Assembly: GCA_002708315.1 (NCBI GenBank)
Contig: PANC01000009.1
Location: 5,778-61,661, forward strand
Length of the DNA stretch: 55,884 nt
Direction: 5' to 3'
Source: Lentimicrobiaceae bacterium
GTDB taxonomy: Bacteria; Bacteroidota; Bacteroidia; Bacteroidales; F082
Positions 37,488-45,605 of the stretch are shown one piece after another. The position numbers and the translations under genes are program-made. The notes beneath the pieces are model-generated. The model saw only the letters and a program-made list of their open reading frames with translations, searched no databases and was not told the DNA's origin. Positions within the stretch are counted from its first letter, which is position 1. Every line of letters starts with the position of its first letter.

Positions 37488-38632
37488 AATATATCAGCTG
37501 CTTTTTTAAGAGTAGATTCTTTTTTTGCAAAACAAAACCTTAATGTATTATTATTTTCTTGTGTTCGGTAGAATGAAGATACCGGAATGGAAGCTATTCC
37601 ATGCTCCTTAACCAGTCTAACGGCCATGCTCATCTCTGACTCGTCAGATATATTTGAATAATCAAGCAATTGAAAATAAGTTCCATTACATGGTAATGCT
37701 TTGAACTTAGAGTTTTTTAAAGCATCTGAAAAGAAATCTCTTTTTCTCTGGTAAAAACTACATAGTGCATTGTAGTTATCAGGTTTTCTCATAAACTCTG
37801 CAAGAGCGTGTTGAATGGGTGTATTTGTAGCAAATACAACAAACTGATGAACCTTTCTAAACTCTGTCATTAAATTCTCAGGTGCAACGACAAATCCTGT
37901 TTTCCAGCCGGTTGTATGAAAAGTTTTTCCAAATGATCCAACAACGATAGTATGTGAGGCCAATTCGGGAAACCTTGAAGCACTTTGATGTTGAATTCCA
38001 TCATAAATTAAATGTTCATATACTTCGTCACTTAAAACAACAATATCTCTTCCCCGAATAAGCTTTTCAAGCTTATGAATATCATCTTCACTTATTACAC
38101 TACCAGTTGGGTTGTGAGGGGAATTGATGATTATCATTTTAGTATTACTAGAAATCATTCTTGGCAGCTCGTCCCAGTTAATGTTATAATCAGGATATTG
38201 GAGCTGGGCATATTTTACTAATCCTCCATTAACCGTAACAGAGGGGGCAAAAGAATCGTATGCAGGTTCAAAAATTATTACTTCATCACCTTTCACAACA
38301 AAAGCGGAAATTGCTGTAAATATAGCCTGAGTTGCACCAGCAGTTATCGTAATTTCTTTGTCCACATCATAATCTGCCCCATGTATACTCTTGAATAACT
38401 TACTAATCATTTTCCTAAGTTCAGGAACACCTGGCATGGGTGCATATTGATTAAAGCCTTTTTTCATGAAGTAGTTAACAAGATCAATAAGCTCATCTGA
38501 TACTGGAAAATCTGGGAATCCTTGACTTAAATTTACGGCATTATGATCATGGGCTAGCCCTGACATTACAGCAAAAATATAAGTGCTAGTATGCGGTAAC
38601 TTAGTTATAATATTCCCTTCAAATGGTTTCAT
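37475..38632 (-). CDS. ybdL: Methionine (glutamine-type) aminotransferase, YbdL-like
   Basis: A PLP-dependent class I aminotransferase of 385 aa. The PLP lysine is K236 in SFGKTFHTTGWKTG. INSPHNPTGS (169-178) and SDEVYEHLIYDG (201-212) are standard fold-I motifs. The N-terminal VNLSQGFPDFP and the GKTFHTTGWK context match YbdL/kynurenine-type aminotransferases, which transaminate methionine or its keto acid with glutamine. It overlaps the omega-amidase gene by 13 bp. The closest alternative is a general aromatic or kynurenine aminotransferase. Confidence 0.85.
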   Translation of the reverse strand: MKPFEGNIITKLPHTSTYIFAVMSGLAHDHNAVNLSQGFPDFPVSDELIDLVNYFMKKGFNQYAPMPGVPELRKMISKLFKSIHGADYDVDKEITITAGATQAIFTAISAFVVKGDEVIIFEPAYDSFAPSVTVNGGLVKYAQLQYPDYNINWDELPRMISSNTKMIIINSPHNPTGSVISEDDIHKLEKLIRGRDIVVLSDEVYEHLIYDGIQHQSASRFPELASHTIVVGSFGKTFHTTGWKTGFVVAPENLMTEFRKVHQFVVFATNTPIQHALAEFMRKPDNYNALCSFYQRKRDFFSDALKNSKFKALPCNGTYFQLLDYSNISDESEMSMAVRLVKEHGIASIPVSSFYRTQENNNTLRFCFAKKESTLKKAADILCTI

Positions 38633-38730
38633 CTAATTAAATTTGATATGTGGTAAAGATATATAAGTTGATTATCAAAAGAACTCTAATTATCTTAAGG
38701 ATTAAAATTATTAATGTTTAGAACTAATAA

Positions 38731-39684
38731 TTACAAAAGCCCCAGATCATGAAGTCTCTCGTCAAGATAATCTCCTGCTGTTATATTTTTATATAGTTTG
38801 GGATGATTATTATCAATACAATTTTCTAGACAATTCAATTTCATTTCGCTTATTGGGTGCATAAAAAAGGGTATTGAATATCTTGATACTCCCCATTTAT
38901 TTTTTGGAGGATTTACAACTCGATGAATTGTTGATTTAAGTTTATTATTTGTTAAACGTGAAAGCATATCGCCAACATTTATCATTAATTCGTCATCTTC
39001 CGCAATAGCATCAATCCAATCTCCATTATTATTTTGCACCTGTAATCCACTACCCTGAGCTCCCATTAGGAGTGTTATTAGGTTAATATCAGTGTGTTCT
39101 GATGATCGTACTGCATTTTTAGGGTTTGAAGTAATTGGAGGATAATGAATTGGTCTTAAAATACTGTTTCCCTGTCTTATGTATTTATCAAAATATAGCT
39201 CATCAAGGCCGATGTATAATGCCAAAGCCCTTAGAACATAAATCCCTGTTTCTTCAAGTTTATGGTAAGCTTGATTGCCTACTTTGTTAAAGTTTGGCAT
39301 TTCATTAATGGTAACATTTTTAGGGTATAAGTTTAGATATGGAGAATCTTTTGAAAGTTGTTGCCCAAAATGCCAAAATTCTTTCAAATCTCCTTCATCA
39401 GACCCCTTAGCGCTTTCTTTTCCAAAGGATGTATAACCTCGCTGCCCTCCAATACCTTCGATTTCATAGTTTAATTTTTTTGATAATGGCAAGTCAAAAA
39501 ACTTTTGTATTTCACCATATAAAGATTCAATTAAGGGCGTATCTAAAAAGTGACCCCTTAATGCAACAAACCCAATTTTCTCGTATGCATTACCAATATT
39601 TTTAACAAACGTATTTTTTTTCTCAATATCCTTGGATAGAAAATTTGACAGGTTAACTGATGGAATTTTATTAATTGTATTCAT
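38731..39684 (-). CDS. Isopenicillin-N-synthase-like 2-oxoglutarate/Fe(II) oxygenase
   Basis: A 317 aa cytoplasmic oxygenase. The iron ligands are H197, D199 (SSEHTDINL) and H254 (TIHRVV); the 2-oxoglutarate anchor is R268/S270 in SRYSIPFF. The N-terminal DIOX_N-like part has GFVALRGHFLD and GGQRGYTSFGKE. The substrate is unknown; the family is wide and this protein need not make an antibiotic. The start at 39684 is used because MNTINKIPSVNL is the usual family opening. The alternative at 39717 would overlap the CDF gene by 11 bp. It is 22 bp downstream of that gene. Confidence 0.87.
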   Translation of the reverse strand: MNTINKIPSVNLSNFLSKDIEKKNTFVKNIGNAYEKIGFVALRGHFLDTPLIESLYGEIQKFFDLPLSKKLNYEIEGIGGQRGYTSFGKESAKGSDEGDLKEFWHFGQQLSKDSPYLNLYPKNVTINEMPNFNKVGNQAYHKLEETGIYVLRALALYIGLDELYFDKYIRQGNSILRPIHYPPITSNPKNAVRSSEHTDINLITLLMGAQGSGLQVQNNNGDWIDAIAEDDELMINVGDMLSRLTNNKLKSTIHRVVNPPKNKWGVSRYSIPFFMHPISEMKLNCLENCIDNNHPKLYKNITAGDYLDERLHDLGLL

Positions 39685-39706
39685 AAATACTAAATTAGAT
39701 TGTGAT

Positions 39707-40609
39707 TTAATGCTCAACGATAATATCCTTATTGTCTTTGCGATTATATTCTGGTTGAATGTTAAAATGATGAATATGATAATTATCTAATATATTTTCA
39801 ATTTTAATGAGAACACCCTGAAAGTCAGTAATTGTAATATCATTTTGTAAGTCTATATGGGCCTCAAAAAATACATCCTTGTCATTTAACTGCCAAAGAT
39901 GAACATGGTGGGTGTTAACAATTTCCTCAAGACTACATATATCCTTACAAATATTTTGAATATCAAGGTTATTTGGGGTAAACTGCATTAGTATTTTAAT
40001 TGACTCTATCGTAAGCTTATAACTTGAAAAAATTAGATAAAAGGCTATTAAAAATGATAATATACTATCAATGCGATAAATTTCAAAGTATTTCATCATA
40101 AAGCCTCCTAACACAACAGCCAAAGAAGTCATAACATCTGTGAGCAAGTGCAGATATGCAGATTTTATATTCATATTACCCTTGGAGTCTTTATGTAGGA
40201 TAATTACACTAATCAAATTTATCACAACGCTTGCGCTAGCAAAAACTATTACAATATTAAAATCGATAACCTGTGGATTTATGAAGCGTTCAACGGCCTC
40301 TACAATAAGATAAATTGCTATTGCAATTAATGTTACAGAATTTATAAATGCCGAAAGTATTTCAGCACGTTTAAAACCATATGTTTGCTGCTCTGTGGAC
40401 TTCTTTTTGGCAAGTCTGTTGGTAATATAACTTAAAATCAGGGATATTACATCACTAAAATTATGTAATGCATCACTTAATAATGCGACACTTCCCGAAA
40501 TCAGTCCGCCTATTATTTGACTAATAGTAATAAATATATTCAGCACAATTGCAATGGCCATTTTTCTACCACTGACCTGATTGTTGCTATTTGAATGATC
40601 ATGCCCCAT
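39707..40609 (-). CDS. CDF-family metal cation exporter
   Basis: A 300 aa membrane protein of the cation diffusion facilitator family, which exports Zn2+ and related ions by proton antiport. It has a His-rich start (GHDHSNSN), six helices, the metal-site motifs SDALHNFSDV (helix 2) and LHLLTDVMTS (helix 5), and a C-terminal cytosolic domain with HHVHLWQLND. The closest relatives by pattern are CzcD and ZitB. It begins 7 bp after a DUF5808 mini-gene and is followed by an Fe-dependent oxygenase. Confidence 0.93.
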   Translation of the reverse strand: MGHDHSNSNNQVSGRKMAIAIVLNIFITISQIIGGLISGSVALLSDALHNFSDVISLILSYITNRLAKKKSTEQQTYGFKRAEILSAFINSVTLIAIAIYLIVEAVERFINPQVIDFNIVIVFASASVVINLISVIILHKDSKGNMNIKSAYLHLLTDVMTSLAVVLGGFMMKYFEIYRIDSILSFLIAFYLIFSSYKLTIESIKILMQFTPNNLDIQNICKDICSLEEIVNTHHVHLWQLNDKDVFFEAHIDLQNDITITDFQGVLIKIENILDNYHIHHFNIQPEYNRKDNKDIIVEH

Positions 40610-40616
40610 AAGAAGG

Positions 40617-40820
40617 TTATAAATATAATTTGCTAATTATGATAATTATAGCAATGAATATTATGATAATGTATGTATTCCTCTTTCCAAAATTTAGTTG
40701 CCACCCTAGTAGTCTATTTCTTTTAGGAACTATGATACGACTATCCTTAGAATTAAAGTAAAATATGGTGTATTTATAGTTTTCCGCATTATCCACATAC
40801 TTATCAATATCATTATTCAT
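40617..40820 (-). CDS. DUF5808-domain small membrane protein
   Basis: A 67 aa protein whose centre reads FYFNSKDSRIIVPKRN, then LGWQLNFGKRN, the DUF5808 pattern. A single transmembrane helix of mainly Ile fills the last 20 residues. The small size is genuine: start and stop are clean, and the gene is 7 bp from the CDF exporter. Function is unknown. Its tight spacing suggests co-expression with the exporter. Confidence 0.7.
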   Translation of the reverse strand: MNNDIDKYVDNAENYKYTIFYFNSKDSRIIVPKRNRLLGWQLNFGKRNTYIIIIFIAIIIIISKLYL

Positions 40821-40896
40821 GAGACTTTAATTTTAACTTCTAAACTGATAAATATATATAAAAACGATCAATTCCTATACGGAATAAAATATTGGT

Positions 40897-41385
40897 CTAC
40901 TGCAATGTCATTGTAATTGTTATAATTTGGTTTTCCAAACCAAATCCTTCTGCGAAATCAGGCAAAGCCATTGTTGATACCTTAAAAGTTGTTTCGTTTA
41001 GCACCAAGATATCTGCAGAACCACCATCAATACCAAAGAATGTTGCAGATATAATTGATTCATCCTCGCTTAATGCCCATGTATTGTTAGTTACAGTTTG
41101 AGGATCACCAGGATCACACTTCGTTGGTCCTTCATCTTCAGTTATTGTTCCGTCTGCGTTGAATAGTATTAGATCATCTCTGCTGCATTCTTGAAATATA
41201 AAATCATAAACATTTGTTATGCTAATTCCATTGAAATTAATTCCAGGGGTTAATTCCATTCCGGTTATTTTCCAATCTCCCGCAGTAATATAATCCACAG
41301 GTCCCTTGCTATCTTTTTCACATGAAGAAAGGATAATTGTAAAAATTAATAGAACTAAGTGGTTTTTTATGGATGATAATTTCAT
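40897..41385 (-). CDS. Lipocalin-like lipoprotein
   Basis: A 162 aa protein with lipobox LSSC (lipidated C22). The mature part opens with AGDWKITGMEL, followed by a central FNADGTITEDEG strand pair, WALSEDES, and short beta strands to the end. This is the arrangement of the small lipocalin-like lipoproteins of Bacteroidota. Three extra cysteines may form disulfides. The ligand is unknown. It is 76 bp from the DUF5808 gene and may be monocistronic. Confidence 0.72.
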   Translation of the reverse strand: MKLSSIKNHLVLLIFTIILSSCEKDSKGPVDYITAGDWKITGMELTPGINFNGISITNVYDFIFQECSRDDLILFNADGTITEDEGPTKCDPGDPQTVTNNTWALSEDESIISATFFGIDGGSADILVLNETTFKVSTMALPDFAEGFGLENQIITITMTLQ

Positions 41386-41406
41386 TATTTTTTCTTTATT
41401 TGATTA

Positions 41407-41414
41407 CAAAAATA
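41407..41414 (-). promoter_or_regulatory. Candidate -7 element for the lipocalin-like lipoprotein
   Basis: The minus strand reads TATTTTTG, 21 bp before the start codon. The 282-bp divergent space to 41667 otherwise shows only the alkaline phosphatase -7 element. Confidence 0.4.
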
Positions 41415-41612
41415 AGTAATTATAATTCAGGTATTACATCGTTAGATTGTCCTAACCAAGGGAGCTATTAATTGATGTACCAAAGCAAATTTATTGGGTA
41501 ATGATAAATTATTTTGAGTAATTAGACATTGGTTTTCCTGCTAAATTACTGGCACTAAATTTTTAAAATTTAGAGAAGAAATAAAGGTCATAGATTATTA
41601 ATACTGTATAAT

Positions 41613-41620
41613 TATATTTG
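41613..41620 (+). promoter_or_regulatory. Candidate -7 element for alkaline phosphatase
   Basis: TATATTTG fits TAnnTTTG, 47 bp before the ATG. No Pho-box-like direct repeats were recognised upstream. Confidence 0.4.
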
Positions 41621-41667
41621 TGTTTAATTTGTCGTTAATTTAGCATCGAAAACAACTTAGATAACAG

Positions 41668-42771
41668 ATGAAAAGACTTATTAAAATATATCTTTTTGCA
41701 TTATTACCCATTTCGATTTTTGTTTCTTGCAATACAGTGCCTTCGGCGGCTGATAACAAAAAGTTTAAGCGCCCAGACAAACAGATCAATGTTATTTTAT
41801 TAATTGGTGATGGAATGGGCTTGAGTCAGGTTAGTGCGGTGTATTATTTTGGAGATAAAACTCCTTCATTTAGCAGGTTTAGCGACATAAGCTTAATTAA
41901 TGTTTCTCCTATAAAGTTAAAAATAACTGACTCAGCATCAGGAGCCACAGCCTTTGCCTGTGGAGAGAAAACATATAATGGAGCAATTGGAGTGGATGCG
42001 GATACGAATGAAATACAGAATATATTTGAAATACTATCTGTGCAAGGATATAAAACAGGAATTATTTCCACATCATCTGTTACACATGCAACACCAGCAT
42101 GTTACTATGCACATGTTTCAAAAAGAAGTATGCAATATGAAATTGCTGAACAAATTGTCGACTCTGATGTAGACTTTTTTGCTGGAGGTGGAGAAAGCTG
42201 GTTTAGAAATCGGAAAGATGGTAGAGATCTTTATCCCGCATTAATTCAAAATGGATTTATAATGGATCAACCCCTAAAGAGCTTAACCATAATCCCCGAA
42301 AAAAAATATGGTTTTCTATTGGCAAAAAAAGGCATGCCAACCATGCTTGAAGATAGAGGTGATTTTCTTTCTGATTATACAAAAATTGCTCTTGATTATT
42401 TTACTCAGTCAGAGTCTAGTTTTTTTCTTATGGTTGAAGGATCACAAATAGATTGGGCTGGTCATGATAATAACTCAGAGTATTTAATAGAAGAAATGAA
42501 GGATTTTAATAAGACCATTGATATTGCATTGAATTATGCTGAGCAAGAGGGAAATACATTGGTAATAGTCACTGCAGATCACGAAACAGGAGGGTTTACA
42601 TTATCAACAAATGATGGAGATTATGGTGACATCAAGCCATCATTTTCAACTGGAGGTCATTCGGCAACATTAATTCCTGTTTTCGCTTTTGGAAATGGCG
42701 CTGAAAATTTTAGAGGGGTTTATGAAAACACAGAAATCTTTCATAAAATTCTTGATGTTATTTCCAATTAA
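41668..42771 (+). CDS. Alkaline phosphatase lipoprotein, PhoA family
   Basis: Hydrolyses phosphomonoesters outside the inner membrane. The 367 aa protein has lipobox FVSC (lipidated C21). Metal and catalytic motifs are IGDGMG (D48), the nucleophile S89 in TDSASGAT, HATPA, MVEGSQIDWAGHDN, TADHETGG and the final zinc His in STGGHSA. It is a member of the PhoA superfamily rather than PhoX or PhoD. Anchoring by lipid instead of free secretion is a point of note. Its stop overlaps that of cysC by 4 bp on the opposite strand. Confidence 0.92.
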   Translation: MKRLIKIYLFALLPISIFVSCNTVPSAADNKKFKRPDKQINVILLIGDGMGLSQVSAVYYFGDKTPSFSRFSDISLINVSPIKLKITDSASGATAFACGEKTYNGAIGVDADTNEIQNIFEILSVQGYKTGIISTSSVTHATPACYYAHVSKRSMQYEIAEQIVDSDVDFFAGGGESWFRNRKDGRDLYPALIQNGFIMDQPLKSLTIIPEKKYGFLLAKKGMPTMLEDRGDFLSDYTKIALDYFTQSESSFFLMVEGSQIDWAGHDNNSEYLIEEMKDFNKTIDIALNYAEQEGNTLVIVTADHETGGFTLSTNDGDYGDIKPSFSTGGHSATLIPVFAFGNGAENFRGVYENTEIFHKILDVISN

Positions 42772-43364
42772 TACTTAATTATTGGCAAAAGTTTTTCAAG
42801 CAATTCCTGAACACACACCTCCACATTTTTTTCAGATGTATTAAGAACTAATGATGGGTTTGAGGGTATTTCAAAAGGCGAGTCAATACCAGTAAAATTT
42901 TTTATTTTTCCAGCACGAGCTTTCTTATACAGCCCTTTTATATCTCTTTGTTCACAAACTTCTATAGGAGAATCCACAAATACTTCGAATAAATTGTCTT
43001 CACCAATAATTTCCTTTGCCATGTTTCGGATTTCGTTTGTCGGTGAAATAAAACTATTAATACACACAATTCCACAGTCTAAAAATAATTTTGAAACTTC
43101 TGATATTCTTCTAATATTTTCGTAACGGTCCTGCTCAGAGAACCCAAGATTATTATTGATTCCGGTCCTTATGTTATCACCATCGAGAATTTGAGTTAGA
43201 TAACCCAATTTATTTAATTGTTTCGCAATATTTGAGGCTATGGTTGTTTTGCCTGCTCCTGACAATCCAGTCATCCAGACAACAATTGCATGTTGATTAA
43301 GTAATTTTTCCTTGTCTTCTCTGCTTAAGACTTTATCAAAAACAGGATGGATATTTTGACTCAT
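42768..43364 (-). CDS. cysC: Adenylylsulfate (APS) kinase
   Basis: Phosphorylates APS to PAPS. The 198 aa protein has the P-loop GLSGAGKT at 33-40, the acceptor region INSFISPTNEIR near 103, and the mobile lid KGLYKKARAGKIKNFTGI near 143. The ATP sulfurylase genes cysD and cysN are not adjacent here. The only sulfur neighbour is cysQ, 152 bp upstream. Its end overlaps alkaline phosphatase by 4 bp in a convergent arrangement. Confidence 0.95.
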   Translation of the reverse strand: MSQNIHPVFDKVLSREDKEKLLNQHAIVVWMTGLSGAGKTTIASNIAKQLNKLGYLTQILDGDNIRTGINNNLGFSEQDRYENIRRISEVSKLFLDCGIVCINSFISPTNEIRNMAKEIIGEDNLFEVFVDSPIEVCEQRDIKGLYKKARAGKIKNFTGIDSPFEIPSNPSLVLNTSEKNVEVCVQELLEKLLPIIKY

Positions 43365-43516
43365 ATATTAACAAATTAATACTGATGCAATTATATGAAA
43401 TGTTTTGTAAATTATTTTAAAAATATAGTTTTTTTTAATGACTTAAAAGTCTCAATATGTCTACAGCATCTAAGTGTTAAACAATAAGGTGAATTTTTAT
43501 GCTATAAACGTCAGGA

Positions 43517-44305
43517 TTATTTTGCGATAAACCAAGGGTTTAATAAATCTTCTTTATTATACTCTACCTCTTCGGAATGTGAACTAGCCTTAACTACTCT
43601 TTTACCAGCAGATAGTATAATTGCATGACCTGCCGCAGTATCCCACTCCATGGTCGGAGCAAATCTCGGATAAATATTTGCGGTTCCATCAGCTATCATA
43701 CAAAGTTTAAGTGAGCTTCCCTTTGACACTATTCTTATATTAGCATGATCATTTTTTAGCTGATTAATAAAATTTGAAGTTTCCTTTGAAAGGTGCGACC
43801 TGCTCGCCACCACACCAAAATAATCATCCTTATTTTTCAGGGGTAATTTTTTAGAATTAGATATTATTTCATTTGAGTTGATATGTTTTGAGGCATTTTC
43901 CATCTTGAAGGCGCCAATTTCGACATCACCAAAATATAACTCATCCAATACTGGGGCATAAACAATGCCCATAATAGGTCTTTTGTTTTTCACCAATGCA
44001 ATATTAACAGTGAATTCATCATTCTTTTTTATAAACTCTTTGGTACCGTCAAGAGGATCAACAATCCATAGTTCTTTCCATTCTTTTCTTTTGATATATG
44101 GAATTGATGCCCCTTCTTCACTTAGTACTGGGATATCAGTTTTGATTAGATGATTCATTATTATTTCGTTAGCTCTTTTATCCGCAATTGTTAGGGGCGA
44201 ATCGTCAGTTTTATATTCAACATCAAAATCAGTCTTATATATTTTCATTATTTCAATTCCCGCTTCTATTGCAGCTTTAATTGCTATTTTTTGGTTACTT
44301 TTCAT
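43517..44305 (-). CDS. cysQ: 3'(2'),5'-bisphosphate nucleotidase
   Basis: Removes the 3'-phosphate from PAP, the product of PAPS use, keeping PAP low. With the start at 44305 the protein is 262 aa. The metal motifs of the inositol-phosphatase fold are EEG, then WIVDPLDGTKEFIKKNDEF, and WDTAAGHAI. An in-frame ATG at 44443 would add 46 residues that have no counterpart in the family and that overlap a -7-like element, so 44305 is used. It precedes cysC on the minus strand and is divergent from meaB. Confidence 0.93.
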   Translation of the reverse strand: MKSNQKIAIKAAIEAGIEIMKIYKTDFDVEYKTDDSPLTIADKRANEIIMNHLIKTDIPVLSEEGASIPYIKRKEWKELWIVDPLDGTKEFIKKNDEFTVNIALVKNKRPIMGIVYAPVLDELYFGDVEIGAFKMENASKHINSNEIISNSKKLPLKNKDDYFGVVASRSHLSKETSNFINQLKNDHANIRIVSKGSSLKLCMIADGTANIYPRFAPTMEWDTAAGHAIILSAGKRVVKASSHSEEVEYNKEDLLNPWFIAK

Positions 44306-44415
44306 CCTTGTTATATAAGTTATAAAAACTGTAGATTGGTTTATTCGAGAATGTTGGGGCGCATTATTTAGCAGCTCGATCTCAAAATTCCAGTATTCAT
44401 TGTTAACTTTGTATG

Positions 44416-44423
44416 CAAAAATA
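44416..44423 (-). promoter_or_regulatory. Candidate -7 element for cysQ
   Basis: The minus strand reads TATTTTTG, about 110 bp before the preferred start at 44305. It lies inside the rejected N-terminal extension. Confidence 0.3.
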
Positions 44424-44470
44424 GGAAATTGGGAAAATGACATATGTTTTCTGTGAACTTACTTACTACT

Positions 44471-44478
44471 TATATTTG
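44471..44478 (+). promoter_or_regulatory. Candidate -7 element for meaB
   Basis: TATATTTG fits TAnnTTTG. Transcription would start about 10 bp before the ATG, so the leader is very short. Confidence 0.45.
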
Positions 44479-44495
44479 TATCATATTACTTATAA

Positions 44496-45605
44496 ATGAC
44501 ACGCAAGAAGGAAAATAAAAAGAAATCAGCTTTAAATGTCCAGCTAGGCATAGATCAACCTTCTCGGATAAATCCCAGCTTATCAAAAGGTAATTCGAGA
44601 TTTAGGAAAGATAAAGTTTCTGTTGAATCAATTTATAAGGGAATTATCGATGGCGACAGAACATTTTTGAGTAGAGGGATCACCCTGATAGAAAGTGTTT
44701 TGGAGACGGATGAACATGATTCCCATAAACTGATGAAATCCTGCTTACCTCACTCCGGTAAATCTGTGCGAATAGGAATAACTGGTGTTCCTGGTGTTGG
44801 AAAAAGTACTTTTATTGAAACACTGGGTCTGAATCTAATAAAACTGGGAATGAAGGTAGCCGTTCTTGCAATAGATCCTAGTAGTAAAAGAACCAAGGGA
44901 TCAATACTTGGAGATAAAACCAGAATGGAGGAGCTAAGTGTAAACGACAATGCATATATTCGACCGTCAGCAAGTCTTGGCACCCTTGGCGGTGTTGCAC
45001 GGGCAACGCGCGAAGCATTGGTTTTATGCGAGGCCGCAGGATTTGATGTCATTCTCATAGAAACAGTTGGTGTTGGGCAATCAGAAACAGCTGTTTCTCA
45101 GATTGTGGACTTTTTCTTATTACTAATGCTCGCTGGCGGTGGGGATGAACTTCAGGGAATCAAACGGGGTATTATGGAAATGGCTGATCTTATTGTTATC
45201 AATAAAGCAGATGGTGATAATATAAAAAAAGCAGAAATTGCAGCTCAGAATTACAGAAATGCCCTCCATTTGTTTCCTATTTTGGAAAATGGATGGAGTC
45301 CAGATGTAGTTACATCATCAGCGATACAAAATATTGGAATTGATCATGTTTGGAAGAAGATATTGGAATATGTTGACCATACCAAGTCAAACGGATTCTT
45401 TGATAGTAGGCGCAGAAATCAATCATTGGATATTATGAGTGAAACCATTGAGGAAAGTCTGCGTAAGAGGTTCATCAATAGTCCTTCAATATTGTCCCTA
45501 ATGGATGGTTATAAAAAGCAGATTTTGGATGATGAGCTTAACCCTTATGATGTGGCAGGTGAGCTGATTGATAAATTTTTAAAGGACATTGAAGAAAACA
45601 AGTAA
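44496..45605 (+). CDS. meaB: Methylmalonyl-CoA-mutase-associated GTPase MeaB
   Basis: A G-protein chaperone that loads and protects the cobalamin cofactor of methylmalonyl-CoA mutase. The 369 aa protein has the P-loop GVPGVGKST at 97-105, then SSKRTKGSILGDKTRM, ETVGVGQSE (switch) and NKADGDN (guanine binding). The N-terminal ~85 residues form the helical extension seen in MeaB. The mutase genes are not in this window. It ends with a stop directly adjacent to that of the convergent patatin gene. Confidence 0.95.
   Translation: MTRKKENKKKSALNVQLGIDQPSRINPSLSKGNSRFRKDKVSVESIYKGIIDGDRTFLSRGITLIESVLETDEHDSHKLMKSCLPHSGKSVRIGITGVPGVGKSTFIETLGLNLIKLGMKVAVLAIDPSSKRTKGSILGDKTRMEELSVNDNAYIRPSASLGTLGGVARATREALVLCEAAGFDVILIETVGVGQSETAVSQIVDFFLLLMLAGGGDELQGIKRGIMEMADLIVINKADGDNIKKAEIAAQNYRNALHLFPILENGWSPDVVTSSAIQNIGIDHVWKKILEYVDHTKSNGFFDSRRRNQSLDIMSETIEESLRKRFINSPSILSLMDGYKKQILDDELNPYDVAGELIDKFLKDIEENK

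Noticed and set aside
38731-39684. Antibiotic biosynthesis locus suggested by an isopenicillin-N-synthase-like gene
   Set aside because: No ACV synthetase or other beta-lactam gene is nearby. The wider 2OG/Fe oxygenase family is common in Bacteroidota.
43431-43455. T-rich tract followed by palindrome GACTTAAAAGTC as a possible terminator
   Set aside because: On neither strand does a T tract follow the short 5-bp stem in the transcribed direction, so it does not form a terminator for cysQ or cysC.
44306-44443. 46-residue N-terminal extension of CysQ
   Set aside because: It has no counterpart in the family and covers a -7-like element. MKSNQKIAIKAAIEAG at 44305 is the normal opening.
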